Origin: Fibrobacter succinogenes
GTDB taxonomy: Bacteria > Fibrobacterota > Fibrobacteria > Fibrobacterales > Fibrobacteraceae
Direction of reading: 5' to 3'
Assembly (NCBI GenBank): GCA_902800815.1
Contig: CADCGB010000007.1
Span: forward strand, 62,001-126,000
DNA length: 64,000 bases
The notes beneath the pieces are model-generated. The model saw only the letters and a list, made by a program, of their open reading frames with translations, had not been told where the DNA came from and searched no databases. Numbering within the stretch: position 1 is the stretch's first letter; each line of letters begins with the position of its first letter. Positions 8,520-16,630 of this stretch are shown here, piece by piece. Position numbers and translations under genes: made by a program.

Positions 8520-8534
8520 CGACAGTAGTTGTCG
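8520..8534 (+). promoter_or_regulatory. Fourth copy of the inverted repeat, at the end of the cluster
   Basis: CGACA, GTAGT, TGTCG (8520-8534). No -10 box follows, and the next element is a terminator, so it does not drive a gene here. It could be a looping site, a boundary, or the remnant of a lost gene's promoter. Confidence 0.5.
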
Positions 8535-8554
8535 CTTATGGAATGTTAAAAAGA

Positions 8555-8578
8555 ATGCCCGCTTTCATAAGCGGGCAT
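8555..8578. terminator. Bidirectional intrinsic terminator
   Basis: GCCCGCTT (8557-8564) pairs with AAGCGGGC (8569-8576), with AT/AT extending the stem. It lies between the convergent 7714-8511 gene and sbcC. Confidence 0.8.
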
Positions 8579-8597
8579 CTTTGTTGTGTGAGGTGTG

Positions 8598-11500
8598 CTA
8601 TGCAACTCGCGTGACGCCGGGGCCCGTGATCTTGCTGTGGCCCTTCTGTCCGGCAACGTGCTCCAGCATTATTTTCTGGTTGATGCTGTTCACGACGGAT
8701 TCGACGTGCGTGATGATTCCGAGCATCTTGCCTTGGCGCTGCTGGCTCTTGAGGCAGTTCATGACGTCCTCGAGGGTTGCGTCGTCCAAAGTGCCGAAGC
8801 CTTCGTCCATGAACAGTGATTCCACGCGCACGTTACGGCTTGCGAAGTCGGCGATGCCGAGGGCGAGCGAGAGGCTTACCAGGAACTTTTCGCCTCCGGA
8901 GAGGTTCGTCGTCCTGCGGTTCTCATCGAATTCCGCATCGTTCACCTTGAAGCCCAGATTCCCGTCTGCAACGAGCTGGAAGCGGTCCTTGATGGTTTGC
9001 AGGTGCTTGTTCGCAAGTTTGAGCAGCGACTTGAAGGTAAGCCCCTGCACGAATGTCGCAAAGTCGTCGCCGTTCATTACGCCGAACCAGTCGCCCATCG
9101 TTTCCCAGCGGGTGTGCTCGGCGTTTTTCTCTTCGAGAACCTTCTGGAGTTCCTGCAGTCGGACCACATTCTTCTTGTAGTTATCCACACGGTTGCGTGC
9201 GGCGCCGGTTTTCTGCTGCAGTTCGCCGAGTTCCTTTTCTGCGGCGGCCTTCCCATCGCGTAGTTCCTGCAGGGGAGTCTCGTCGGAGCGTTCCTCCTTC
9301 ACTTTTTCAAGCGCTTCGGTAGCGGCCTGCAACTTGCCCTTTGCGGTAGCGAGCGCTTCGTCAATAAACTTCTTTTTCGCCTGCAGTCTCGAGAATTCCT
9401 GTTCGGGTATGGTTGCCGCAAGGAATGCGGCTTCATCGGCGAAGCCCTTCGCCTCGATGGCGTTCTTGAATTTCGCTGCCGCTGTTTCGATGTCGCCCGC
9501 CGTCTTTTCGAGAGCTTCCGTAAGCGACTTGATTTTCGTGTTCAGGTTATTGCTTTTGTTTTCGGCTTCGCGGAATGCCTTGTCGGCAGCATTGTAGGCT
9601 GCTTCTGCATGGTTCTTGGTGTCATTCGCTTCCTTTGCGGTTGCTTCCACGTCGTTGTTGCCGAACTTTTCTGTGCGGGATTTCTGCAACGCATCCAGGT
9701 TGCGGACAGCGCCATCGTATGCCGCCGTCTCGGTCGCGAGGGTATCCTTTGCATTCTTCACCATTTCGCCGAATCTTGTCTCATTGTTACGTGCGAGTTC
9801 AAGCTTTTTCGAAAGGTTGTCGAGCTGCGTCTTGTTCGCTTCGAACTGCTGCTGGCGCTTTTTCAGGTTGGCGAGAATGTCGTCTGCATGTTCAAGGTCA
9901 AATTCTTCCCAGGGTTCCCAGAGGTCCGTCACCTTTTCGATGGTCTCGTTCTTCTGGCGGGTCAGGGATTCGATATTTTCGCTGGCCGCATTGCCGGCGG
10001 TCAATGCGCGGCTCTTGGCTGTCTCGCCCTGGCTGAGTTTCGCATCCACGTCCTGCAACTTCTTGTTCAGTTCGCGGATCTTTTCGGCGGTACTGCTCAC
10101 TCCGGATTCATCGGCGGGTGCACTTTCTGCATGGCCGCAGGCGGGGTGTTCCGTGGAGCCGCAGACCGGGCACGCCTTGCCTTCTTCCAGGTGGTTCTGG
10201 ATTACGTTGGCAAGCGCGAGGACATCGTTCCTGAAAAGTTCGTTCTGCTGTTCGAGAAGTTCCTGCTTGAGCGTATTTGCGTCTTTCAGGGATTCTTCTG
10301 CCTTTTTCAGGTCTTCGGCAGCCGCCTTTTTCGCCTTCTCTCCATCGGCGATATTCTTGTCGAACCCGAGGATGCTTGCGACAAGCATCTCGCTCTGCGG
10401 AATGATTCCCGTGAGTTTGGCATCCTTCGCGTTAGATTCTTGCGTCTGCTTGAGGGTATTGACCTTCGGCTCGAGCGACTCGATATCTGCTTTGGCCTTT
10501 TTCAGGTCATCTTCTGCCTTCGCGAGAGCCTTTTCTGCATTGCTCTTGCGGGTCCCGGCTTCGGCCTTCGCGTTCACCGCATTTTTTACGTCCTGGTCGA
10601 GCTTGCGGATCTCGTTCCAGAGCGCTTCGCTTTTGGTGATAAACTGTTCCGCATCGGTTTTTTCTTTTTCGGCGCGGGCCTTGTTTTCGCTTGCGACTTT
10701 CAGGTCGTTTGCTACTTGCGGGATTTGCCCTTGCAAGGTATTCAGTTCCGCCTTGTTGGCGGCCTCTTGCTTACGGTGCCCCTGCAGTTCCGTATGGAGC
10801 GTTGCACATTCCCTTGCCTTTTCGGCATTCGCAAGGCGGGTCTCGCTTTCGGAGAATTCGGTTTTTTCCTGGGTCGCGTGGGCGAGTTCTTCTTCCGCCT
10901 TTTGCAGGCTCTTGGTGCAGTTATCCATCGAAGTGCGCCAGGTTATCTTGGCCTCGAGTTCCTTTTTCTGTGCGGAAAGGGCCTTTTCCTTCGCGGCGGC
11001 ATCTTCAAGCAGGGCCTCGTCTTTTTCAATATCTTCGGCATTGGGCATGTTGCCGGCCTGCGTGTTGTATGCGGCCTGGGCCACATCCCTTGCTGCCCTT
11101 GCCTGTGCCCTGTGTTCGCCCACCTTTGCCCCGATGCGGCGGTACCTTTCGGTGCCGTTCAACTTTTCGAGGATATCGGCGCGTTCCCTTTCGCTGCTAG
11201 TAAGGAACTTGCTGAACTCGCCCTGCGCAAGCATCACGGAACGGCAGAACTGCGAGTAGTCCAACTGGATGGCATCGGCATTTGCCTTGCCCAGTTCTCC
11301 GTTCTTGCCGGTATTGCCGTCAAACAGCGGGTTTTCCGGATTATTGACGGCCCAGATTTTCCCATGGGCGGCCTGCAGGTTGCCATCGGCCCTGTCGCGT
11401 GCGCGGCGCTGGCTCCATTCCGAAACAAACGTGCCCTTGCTGCAACGGTACGTGACGCGTGCGTAGCAGTTGCCCTTGTCCGATGTCATGACGGCGTTGC

Positions 11501-11714
11501 CTTCGTTGCCGTTGTAGATGATTCCCTGGCGCGGAGTGGCGCCGAAGAGCGCGAGCGTAATCGCATCGAGAATGCTCGTCTTGCCCATGCCAGTCTTTCC
11601 GCTGATGACGAAAAGGCTGTGGTCCAGTTCGCTATAGGAGGGGTCGGTAAAGTCGATGCACCACTCACCAGCGAGGCTATTGATATTTTCGAATTCAACT
11701 TTCAGAATCTTCAT
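8598..11714 (-). CDS. sbcC: Exonuclease subunit SbcC (Rad50-like)
   Basis: 1038 aa, normal for SbcC. It is the ATPase and tether of the SbcCD (Mre11-Rad50-like) nuclease, which opens hairpins and trims DNA ends. The N-terminus has the Rad50 Walker A at about residues 40-47 (GKTGMGKT). Long coiled-coil arms fill the middle, broken by a zinc-hook CPVCG motif near residue 514 with a second CG further on. The C-terminus has the signature LSGGEKFLVSLSLALG and a Walker B-like ESLFMDEGFGTLD. Its ATG is 2 nt after the sbcD stop, so the pair is one operon with coupled translation. Confidence 0.95.
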   Translation of the reverse strand: MKILKVEFENINSLAGEWCIDFTDPSYSELDHSLFVISGKTGMGKTSILDAITLALFGATPRQGIIYNGNEGNAVMTSDKGNCYARVTYRCSKGTFVSEWSQRRARDRADGNLQAAHGKIWAVNNPENPLFDGNTGKNGELGKANADAIQLDYSQFCRSVMLAQGEFSKFLTSSERERADILEKLNGTERYRRIGAKVGEHRAQARAARDVAQAAYNTQAGNMPNAEDIEKDEALLEDAAAKEKALSAQKKELEAKITWRTSMDNCTKSLQKAEEELAHATQEKTEFSESETRLANAEKARECATLHTELQGHRKQEAANKAELNTLQGQIPQVANDLKVASENKARAEKEKTDAEQFITKSEALWNEIRKLDQDVKNAVNAKAEAGTRKSNAEKALAKAEDDLKKAKADIESLEPKVNTLKQTQESNAKDAKLTGIIPQSEMLVASILGFDKNIADGEKAKKAAAEDLKKAEESLKDANTLKQELLEQQNELFRNDVLALANVIQNHLEEGKACPVCGSTEHPACGHAESAPADESGVSSTAEKIRELNKKLQDVDAKLSQGETAKSRALTAGNAASENIESLTRQKNETIEKVTDLWEPWEEFDLEHADDILANLKKRQQQFEANKTQLDNLSKKLELARNNETRFGEMVKNAKDTLATETAAYDGAVRNLDALQKSRTEKFGNNDVEATAKEANDTKNHAEAAYNAADKAFREAENKSNNLNTKIKSLTEALEKTAGDIETAAAKFKNAIEAKGFADEAAFLAATIPEQEFSRLQAKKKFIDEALATAKGKLQAATEALEKVKEERSDETPLQELRDGKAAAEKELGELQQKTGAARNRVDNYKKNVVRLQELQKVLEEKNAEHTRWETMGDWFGVMNGDDFATFVQGLTFKSLLKLANKHLQTIKDRFQLVADGNLGFKVNDAEFDENRRTTNLSGGEKFLVSLSLALGIADFASRNVRVESLFMDEGFGTLDDATLEDVMNCLKSQQRQGKMLGIITHVESVVNSINQKIMLEHVAGQKGHSKITGPGVTRVA

Positions 11715-11716
11715 GT

Positions 11717-12991
11717 TTATGCTTCCTCACTGCTTTCGTTCTTGACTTCTTCGACTACCTGCGTGAAAAGCGGGAGGTAGTCCTCGTAGTTTTTCTTGAG
11801 ATTGTCGTCCATTTCCCTAGCGCCGGCCCTGCTCATTATGAGGAGCTTGAAGATTTCCTCGTCGGGGAGTTCGTCTACGGAATCGAGGGTATCGTCCGAG
11901 AAACTGTCGGCCGTAAGGGCGTCGGCGCGGTTCGCCTTCTTGCTTACGACCTCGAACGGGGCGCCTTCCAGTACGGCGGCGAGAACCTCGTTGATGTTTA
12001 CGCCCGGAGTGTAGTCGAAGACGACTTCCACCTTCGTGGGCTTATCCGCAGGTGCGCTCTTGAGCTGGTTCAACTGCATGATGATATTCTCGATGGTACC
12101 CGATACGCGCACGAACTTGAAGTACTGCGGGGTCTCGATTTTCTGCACCTTGGGTTCTTCGCCCTTCTTCAGGTCGATTTCGAGAATGTGGTGCGGGATT
12201 TCCGCCTCGTCGAAACCGAGTACGAACGGCGAGCCCGAGTAGCGCACCTTCGGGTTCTGCGCTACCTTGGTCGTGTAGTGGATATGCCCGAGCGCCACGT
12301 AGTCAAAGCCTTCCGGGAAAACGGAGACGGGGATTGTCCCGAGGTTGCCGACGATGTCGCGCATGCCGTGCCCCTTCGCGTCCTTGCCCTCGTCATTTTC
12401 GGGGCGACCTTCCAGCTTGCTGGCGTACAGGTGGCCCGTCGCCACGATGGGGATGTCACGGCCGGCACGCAGGCTTTCGGCGGCCTCGTAAACGGCACTG
12501 TAGAGCCCGCTGTATGTGCTCTGGGCAAAGTCAGCGTCACCCGATTCGGGCTTGAAGCGGCGCAGTTCCGGTTCGCGTACGTACGGGACTGCGGCGCTGA
12601 TGCCGATTACGTTCCCGCTGGCATCCGTCAGTTCCTTCACGAGTTCCTCTACGGGGCGTTCCCCGAGGGAGCCCACCATCTGGATATTGAGGGCGTCGAG
12701 CAGGTCGCGCGGGGCATCGAGCAGCGTGCCCGAGTCATGGTTGCCACCGATGAGGACGATGTTCTTGCAGCAGGTATCCAGCAGGGAGGCGAGAAACTTG
12801 AAATACATGCGGCGTGCCTCGAGGGGCGGGATCGCGGTATCGAAGATATCGCCCGAGACTACGAGGCATTCTGCCCCGAATTCGACGATGCGGCCCTTGA
12901 GCCATTTGAGAAAGGCGGTTGTTTCCTCGGCGCGGTCGATGTCGTGCATCGAGTTGCCCAGGTGCCAGTCAGCGGTGTGTATAAACTTCAT
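11717..12991 (-). CDS. sbcD: Exonuclease subunit SbcD (Mre11-like)
   Basis: 424 aa metallophosphoesterase-family nuclease subunit. Metal ligands are visible in order: D8 and H10 (TADWHLGN), D48 (VSGDIFD), N84-H85 (GGNHDS), and GHIHY further on. The C-terminal ~150 residues are the capping and SbcC-binding part, ending in an acidic tail. The start ATG is preceded by AAAAGGAA on the minus strand. It is the first gene of the sbcDC operon. Confidence 0.95.
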   Translation of the reverse strand: MKFIHTADWHLGNSMHDIDRAEETTAFLKWLKGRIVEFGAECLVVSGDIFDTAIPPLEARRMYFKFLASLLDTCCKNIVLIGGNHDSGTLLDAPRDLLDALNIQMVGSLGERPVEELVKELTDASGNVIGISAAVPYVREPELRRFKPESGDADFAQSTYSGLYSAVYEAAESLRAGRDIPIVATGHLYASKLEGRPENDEGKDAKGHGMRDIVGNLGTIPVSVFPEGFDYVALGHIHYTTKVAQNPKVRYSGSPFVLGFDEAEIPHHILEIDLKKGEEPKVQKIETPQYFKFVRVSGTIENIIMQLNQLKSAPADKPTKVEVVFDYTPGVNINEVLAAVLEGAPFEVVSKKANRADALTADSFSDDTLDSVDELPDEEIFKLLIMSRAGAREMDDNLKKNYEDYLPLFTQVVEEVKNESSEEA

Positions 12992-13096
12992 AATATTCCT
13001 TTTCCGGCCCGAAGCCGGTGATTTTATTCATCTTCAAATATAGTATCGCCAGGTTGGCATAAAATGTCAAATGGTTTTGGAAAAAAATTTAGGCCC

Positions 13097-13138
13097 TAAA
13101 AGTCCACATTTGACAATCCCCAGTTGTTAGGGTATATT
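13097..13138 (+). promoter_or_regulatory. Promoter of the GH30 gene with a motif shared with the GH43 promoter
   Basis: TTGACA (13110-13115), 17 nt, TATATT (13133-13138), close to consensus. The -35 box overlaps TAAAAGTCCACATTT (13097-13111). The reverse complement of that 15-mer occurs exactly at 39068-39082, upstream of the GH43 operon. A weaker GTCAAATGG half-site lies at 13066-13074. Confidence 0.6.
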
Positions 13139-13185
13139 TATATCCGGTCACATAAAATAATGTGGCGCAAGGAAGGGTTTGGTTT

Positions 13186-15165
13186 ATGATGAAAAGGAAT
13201 TTTGGAGTATCCGGCGTGGTTCTCGCGACGGCGGCGTTTATCGCGGGCCTCGCGGGCATGGCGTCCCCTGCGCATGCACAGACCAAGGTGGTGGTTGACC
13301 CCGGCAAAAAGTACCAGGTTTTCGAGGGCTGGGGCACGAGTCTCTGCTGGTGGGCCGTAAAGGCGGGCGCCTGGAGCGAGGCGAACCGCAGCAAGCTTTT
13401 GGGTGCGATTGCCGACCCCGATACGGGTCTGGGCTACACGATTTTCCGCTACAATATCGGCGGTGGCGACCAGCCGGGCCATAACCATTTGGACAAGGGC
13501 GATGGCGGCGCGAATGTTCCCGGCTACAAGCCTACCGAGAAGGGTGATTTCGACTGGACGGCCGACCCTTACCAGCGCACAATCGCCATTGAACTTTCCA
13601 AGCGCGTGAAGAGCCCGATTTTCGAGGCGTTCAGCAATTCGCCCCCGTGGTGGATGACCAAGAGCGGTTGCGTCTCGGGCTCTAGCGACGGCAGCGACAA
13701 CCTCAAGGAAGACTATTTCGACGACTTCGCGGACTACCTCTCCGAAGTGGCGCTGCATTTCAAGAAGGAATGGGGAATCACGTTCCGCACGGTGGAACCG
13801 TTCAACGAGCCGAGTGCTGGCTGGTGGAAGTCCAATGGCGGGCAGGAAGGTTGCGGCTTCAAGAACAACCAGACGAAGATGATTGTGGAACTCGGCAAGG
13901 CGCTTCAGAAGAAGGGCCTGTTCCCCGAGACTTCGGTGAGTGCCGCCGACGAGACGAACATCGGCGATGCCCTGAACCAGTTCAACAAGTACAGTTCCGA
14001 AGCGCTTTCTTACATGTTCCAGGTGAACACGCACAGCTATTCCGGCGGCGATAACCGCGCAAAGCTTTTCAATGCGGCGTTCGCAAAGGACAAGAAGGTT
14101 TGGCAGTCCGAAACGGGCCCGCTTCACAAGAGCGGCGACGAGAACATTGCGCTCTGGATGGCGGGAGTGATTCTTGCGGACCTGCGCGACATGAAGGCGA
14201 GCGCCTGGGTGGATTGGCAGATTGGCGACCCGGCCGAGAACTGGCGTAGCCTCGCGCTGAACCACAGCAAGCAGACTTTCAGCCCGAACGCGCGCTACTA
14301 CATGCATGCGGCCTTTAGCCGGTTCATTCGTCCGGGCTCCCGCATTATTGATAGCGACAACGGCAACACGCTCGCGGCACTCACGCCCGAGGGAGCGCTG
14401 GTGCTTATCGTGCGTAACAGCGGTTCTAGCGACGTGAAGTATGAATTCGACCTGGGTGAATTCGTGAAGATTGGCACGAGCGCGAAGGTGGTGCGGTTCG
14501 AACTGCCCGGCAGTCTCACCAAGCAATCCGATATCGTGGTTTCGGGCAAGGCGCTTTCGATGACCGCGAAGTCCAACACGATTACCACGATGGTGATCGA
14601 AGGCGCCGAAGGTGGCGCATGCAAGCCGGATTCCATCATCCCGTATTCGAAAATCAACAATAACGAGGGCTGGTCCACCGCGACCGAGATCTCGCTTTCC
14701 AAGGGCGACTCGCTTTCTATTGGCCCGCACCCGTGGGAAGGCGGCCGCTGGTTATGGAGTGGCCCGAACGGCTTTACCTCCACGAACCGCGAAATCCACC
14801 TCGGCAAGATGGACGGTACCATGAGCGGCTACTACAAGGCGGTGCACACGAACGCCTCGGGCTGCGAAGGCTCCGTGACCTTCAAGGTGGTGGTAGACGA
14901 CCCGGCGCACCCCTTTGTGGAACCCGATACGAGCGTGAACGACACCAGCGTCACGGACACATCGTCGCACGATTCCACGACTGCAATCGGATTGCGCGGC
15001 CTTGCGGGCGGGGCGCCTGCATGCCCGTTGCTCGGTGCCGGCGCTACGGTGCAGGTCTTTGACATGCAGGGGCGCCTCATCGGTACGCATCTCTCAAAGA
15101 TCAGGTATGCGGGCGTGTACCTGATTCGCTCGGGAAAGGCTGTCCGCAAGATTCGCGTGGAGTAA
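13186..15165 (+). CDS. Secreted GH30-family glycoside hydrolase
   Basis: 659 aa. The signal peptide ends near AHA|QT (about residue 33). The catalytic (beta/alpha)8 domain starts with FEGWGTSLCWWA. The acid/base is probably E208 (PFNEPSAGWW) and the nucleophile E309 (WQSETGP), both in the places expected for GH30 retaining enzymes. The GH30 beta-sandwich follows to about residue 480, then an Ig/PKD-like module with WLWSGPNGF, an S/T/D-rich linker, and a C-terminal tail (VQVFDMQGRLIG ... IRSGKAVRKIRVE) like type IX/gliding sorting tails. The WGTSLCWWA start resembles endo-beta-1,6-galactanase-like GH30s more than xylanases, but the substrate is uncertain. Either ATG 13186 or 13189 could be used, after GGAAGGG at 13171-13177. 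Confidence 0.85.
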   Translation: MMKRNFGVSGVVLATAAFIAGLAGMASPAHAQTKVVVDPGKKYQVFEGWGTSLCWWAVKAGAWSEANRSKLLGAIADPDTGLGYTIFRYNIGGGDQPGHNHLDKGDGGANVPGYKPTEKGDFDWTADPYQRTIAIELSKRVKSPIFEAFSNSPPWWMTKSGCVSGSSDGSDNLKEDYFDDFADYLSEVALHFKKEWGITFRTVEPFNEPSAGWWKSNGGQEGCGFKNNQTKMIVELGKALQKKGLFPETSVSAADETNIGDALNQFNKYSSEALSYMFQVNTHSYSGGDNRAKLFNAAFAKDKKVWQSETGPLHKSGDENIALWMAGVILADLRDMKASAWVDWQIGDPAENWRSLALNHSKQTFSPNARYYMHAAFSRFIRPGSRIIDSDNGNTLAALTPEGALVLIVRNSGSSDVKYEFDLGEFVKIGTSAKVVRFELPGSLTKQSDIVVSGKALSMTAKSNTITTMVIEGAEGGACKPDSIIPYSKINNNEGWSTATEISLSKGDSLSIGPHPWEGGRWLWSGPNGFTSTNREIHLGKMDGTMSGYYKAVHTNASGCEGSVTFKVVVDDPAHPFVEPDTSVNDTSVTDTSSHDSTTAIGLRGLAGGAPACPLLGAGATVQVFDMQGRLIGTHLSKIRYAGVYLIRSGKAVRKIRVE

Positions 15166-15186
15166 CTATTTACTATTCTTTAGCCC

Positions 15187-16005
15187 ATGTTTTTGGAGTC
15201 TAAAGCGAGTAAAGTAATTCTGGCCCTTATTGCCATCCTGCTGGTTGTCACTACGGGCAAGGAATGGTTCGATTTTTACCAGTGCGGAGCGGTGAACGAT
15301 TGCCTGGCCGATGCGCGCACGTTGCAGTTCTTCACCAAGTTTGCGATGTCGTGCCTCCTTACGGTGCTTGCCTTCATCGTATCGCGCGATTCGTTTTCCA
15401 AGCTCGATGCAAAGACGCTCCGCATAGCGTTCATCTTCTCGCTCCTCGCCGACTTCAGTTTCTGCATGATTAAGGTTATCGCTCCCGACCAGCGCGCCCT
15501 CAGCGACATTATCGGCATCGCGTTCTTCATCATGTTCCAGGTGGGGCTCATCCACAGGCATACGCGCAAGTCGGAAACCGATGACAAGCCTGGTAAGGTG
15601 CACAAGTTCCTGCTGATTCCGGTGGCGGGTTTTGCGGCAGCGCTTTTCGGCGGCAATGTCATCGAGCCTACGCTCGACAACATTACGCTCGTGATTGTCG
15701 TCGTGTACGGCATCTTTGTCATCACGTCGATGGTGGTGGGTATCCTCGCCCCGCGCAACAGTTACTTCCCTGCGGCAAACGCGCAGCTTATCCGCTGGGG
15801 CATGGTCACGTTCTTCTTCGGGGATGTCCTCGTGGGCCTCGCGCTGATGACGGGCGAAGACCACAGCGCCATTCAGGCGGTTGCGGAAATTGCGAACAAC
15901 TTTGTCTGGTGGGTGTACGTTCCGGCCCAGATCATGCTGATTCTGGGTACAAAAAAAGGCATCCGCCACGGTGGAACACTCGAAACTACTATTTCTGAAA
16001 GATAG
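15187..16005 (+). CDS. YhhN-like integral membrane protein
   Basis: 272 aa with about eight hydrophobic segments, beginning KVILALIAILLVV and ending FVWWVYVPAQIMLIL. Two motifs near membrane boundaries, FSLLADFSFCMIKV and GMVTFFFGDVLVGL, match the pattern of the YhhN (TMEM86/lysoplasmalogenase) family, whose characterised members cleave vinyl-ether lysolipids. The enzymatic role here is inferred from that resemblance only. It follows GH30 by 21 nt and may be read from the same promoter. It converges on the zapA unit. Confidence 0.6.
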   Translation: MFLESKASKVILALIAILLVVTTGKEWFDFYQCGAVNDCLADARTLQFFTKFAMSCLLTVLAFIVSRDSFSKLDAKTLRIAFIFSLLADFSFCMIKVIAPDQRALSDIIGIAFFIMFQVGLIHRHTRKSETDDKPGKVHKFLLIPVAGFAAALFGGNVIEPTLDNITLVIVVVYGIFVITSMVVGILAPRNSYFPAANAQLIRWGMVTFFFGDVLVGLALMTGEDHSAIQAVAEIANNFVWWVYVPAQIMLILGTKKGIRHGGTLETTISER

Positions 16006-16193
16006 CAGTGCCTTGGTGCTTCGTTTTTCACGTCGATGCGCGCCTAAACTAGACCACAAGAGCCACGAGCTGTTTATATCTTGTTAGATCGGGCGTTAAT
16101 CCGTGCGATGCCTATGTCTTTAATATATCCTAATTTACGGGCAAAAGCAATAGGCAAAATGCCTTATTTTGCACGTTGTTTGTCATGAAATTG
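16006..16193. other. Intergenic stretch with a candidate minus-strand promoter and no ORF
   Basis: On the minus strand, TTGCTT (16150-16145) and TATATT (16127-16122) are 17 nt apart, and nothing coding follows. The next ~110 nt can fold partly (ACAAGA with TCTTGT). An imperfect hairpin, AATAGGC/GCCTTATT, lies at about 16150-16173. A small RNA antisense to the 3' end of the 15187 gene is possible, but there is no clear terminator. Confidence 0.25.
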
Positions 16194-16236
16194 TAAAAAA
16201 AGACTGGCCGTGACGCGAGTCGCCACTGGCCAGCCT
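16194..16236 (-). terminator. Intrinsic terminator of the zapA unit
   Basis: Read on the minus strand, CTGGCC (16233-16228) pairs with GGCCAG (16209-16204), with further GTGGCG/CGTCAC pairing inside, followed by a run of seven T (16200-16194). Confidence 0.85.
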
Positions 16237-16254
16237 TGAGAGTGGTTTTAGAGC

Positions 16255-16587
16255 CTAAACCCAGTCGCCTTCGGGCGAGGATTCCTTGTGTTCCTGGCCC
16301 TCTTCGAGGAGGGCGGCCATTTCCTTCATAGCGTTGTTCAGTTCGTCACGCTCGACCTTGACCTCGCGGAGCATCTTGCGGTGCGCGAACATCTGCTCGC
16401 ACATTTCGAGCGCAAGCAGTGCCATGCGCTTGCCGGTTTCGAGGCCGTAGCGCTCGTAACTGGTGTAACGCTCGTCGATGTAGTCGACGATTTCCTTGAT
16501 ATCCCCGTCGGGAAGGTCGGTCTTGATTGTCAGGCGTTCGCTGCCGACATTGACGGTTACGGACCTGTGTGTATTTGCTTCTGCCAT
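16255..16587 (-). CDS. zapA: Cell division protein ZapA
   Basis: 110 aa, the usual ZapA size. The N-terminal globular part has SVTVNVGSERLTIKTDLPDGDIKEIVDYIDERY, the classic ZapA beta-hairpin/helix, followed by a long helix (about 50-98) that would form the antiparallel coiled-coil tetramer. It binds and bundles FtsZ at the division site. It lies 43 nt downstream of a coiled-coil gene with a ZapB-like N-terminus, and is followed by a terminator, so the two form a unit. Confidence 0.9.
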   Translation of the reverse strand: MAEANTHRSVTVNVGSERLTIKTDLPDGDIKEIVDYIDERYTSYERYGLETGKRMALLALEMCEQMFAHRKMLREVKVERDELNNAMKEMAALLEEGQEHKESSPEGDWV

Positions 16588-16630
16588 TATTTCATTCCTA
16601 CGCCGAATGGATCGTCATCCATCAGCCATC

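Noticed and set aside
9609..11780. Long plus-strand open frame opposite sbcC (723 codons)
   Set aside because: It lies antisense to a clear Rad50-like gene and its translation is a Leu/Phe/Cys-rich shadow without any domain. High GC in third positions makes such frames common here.
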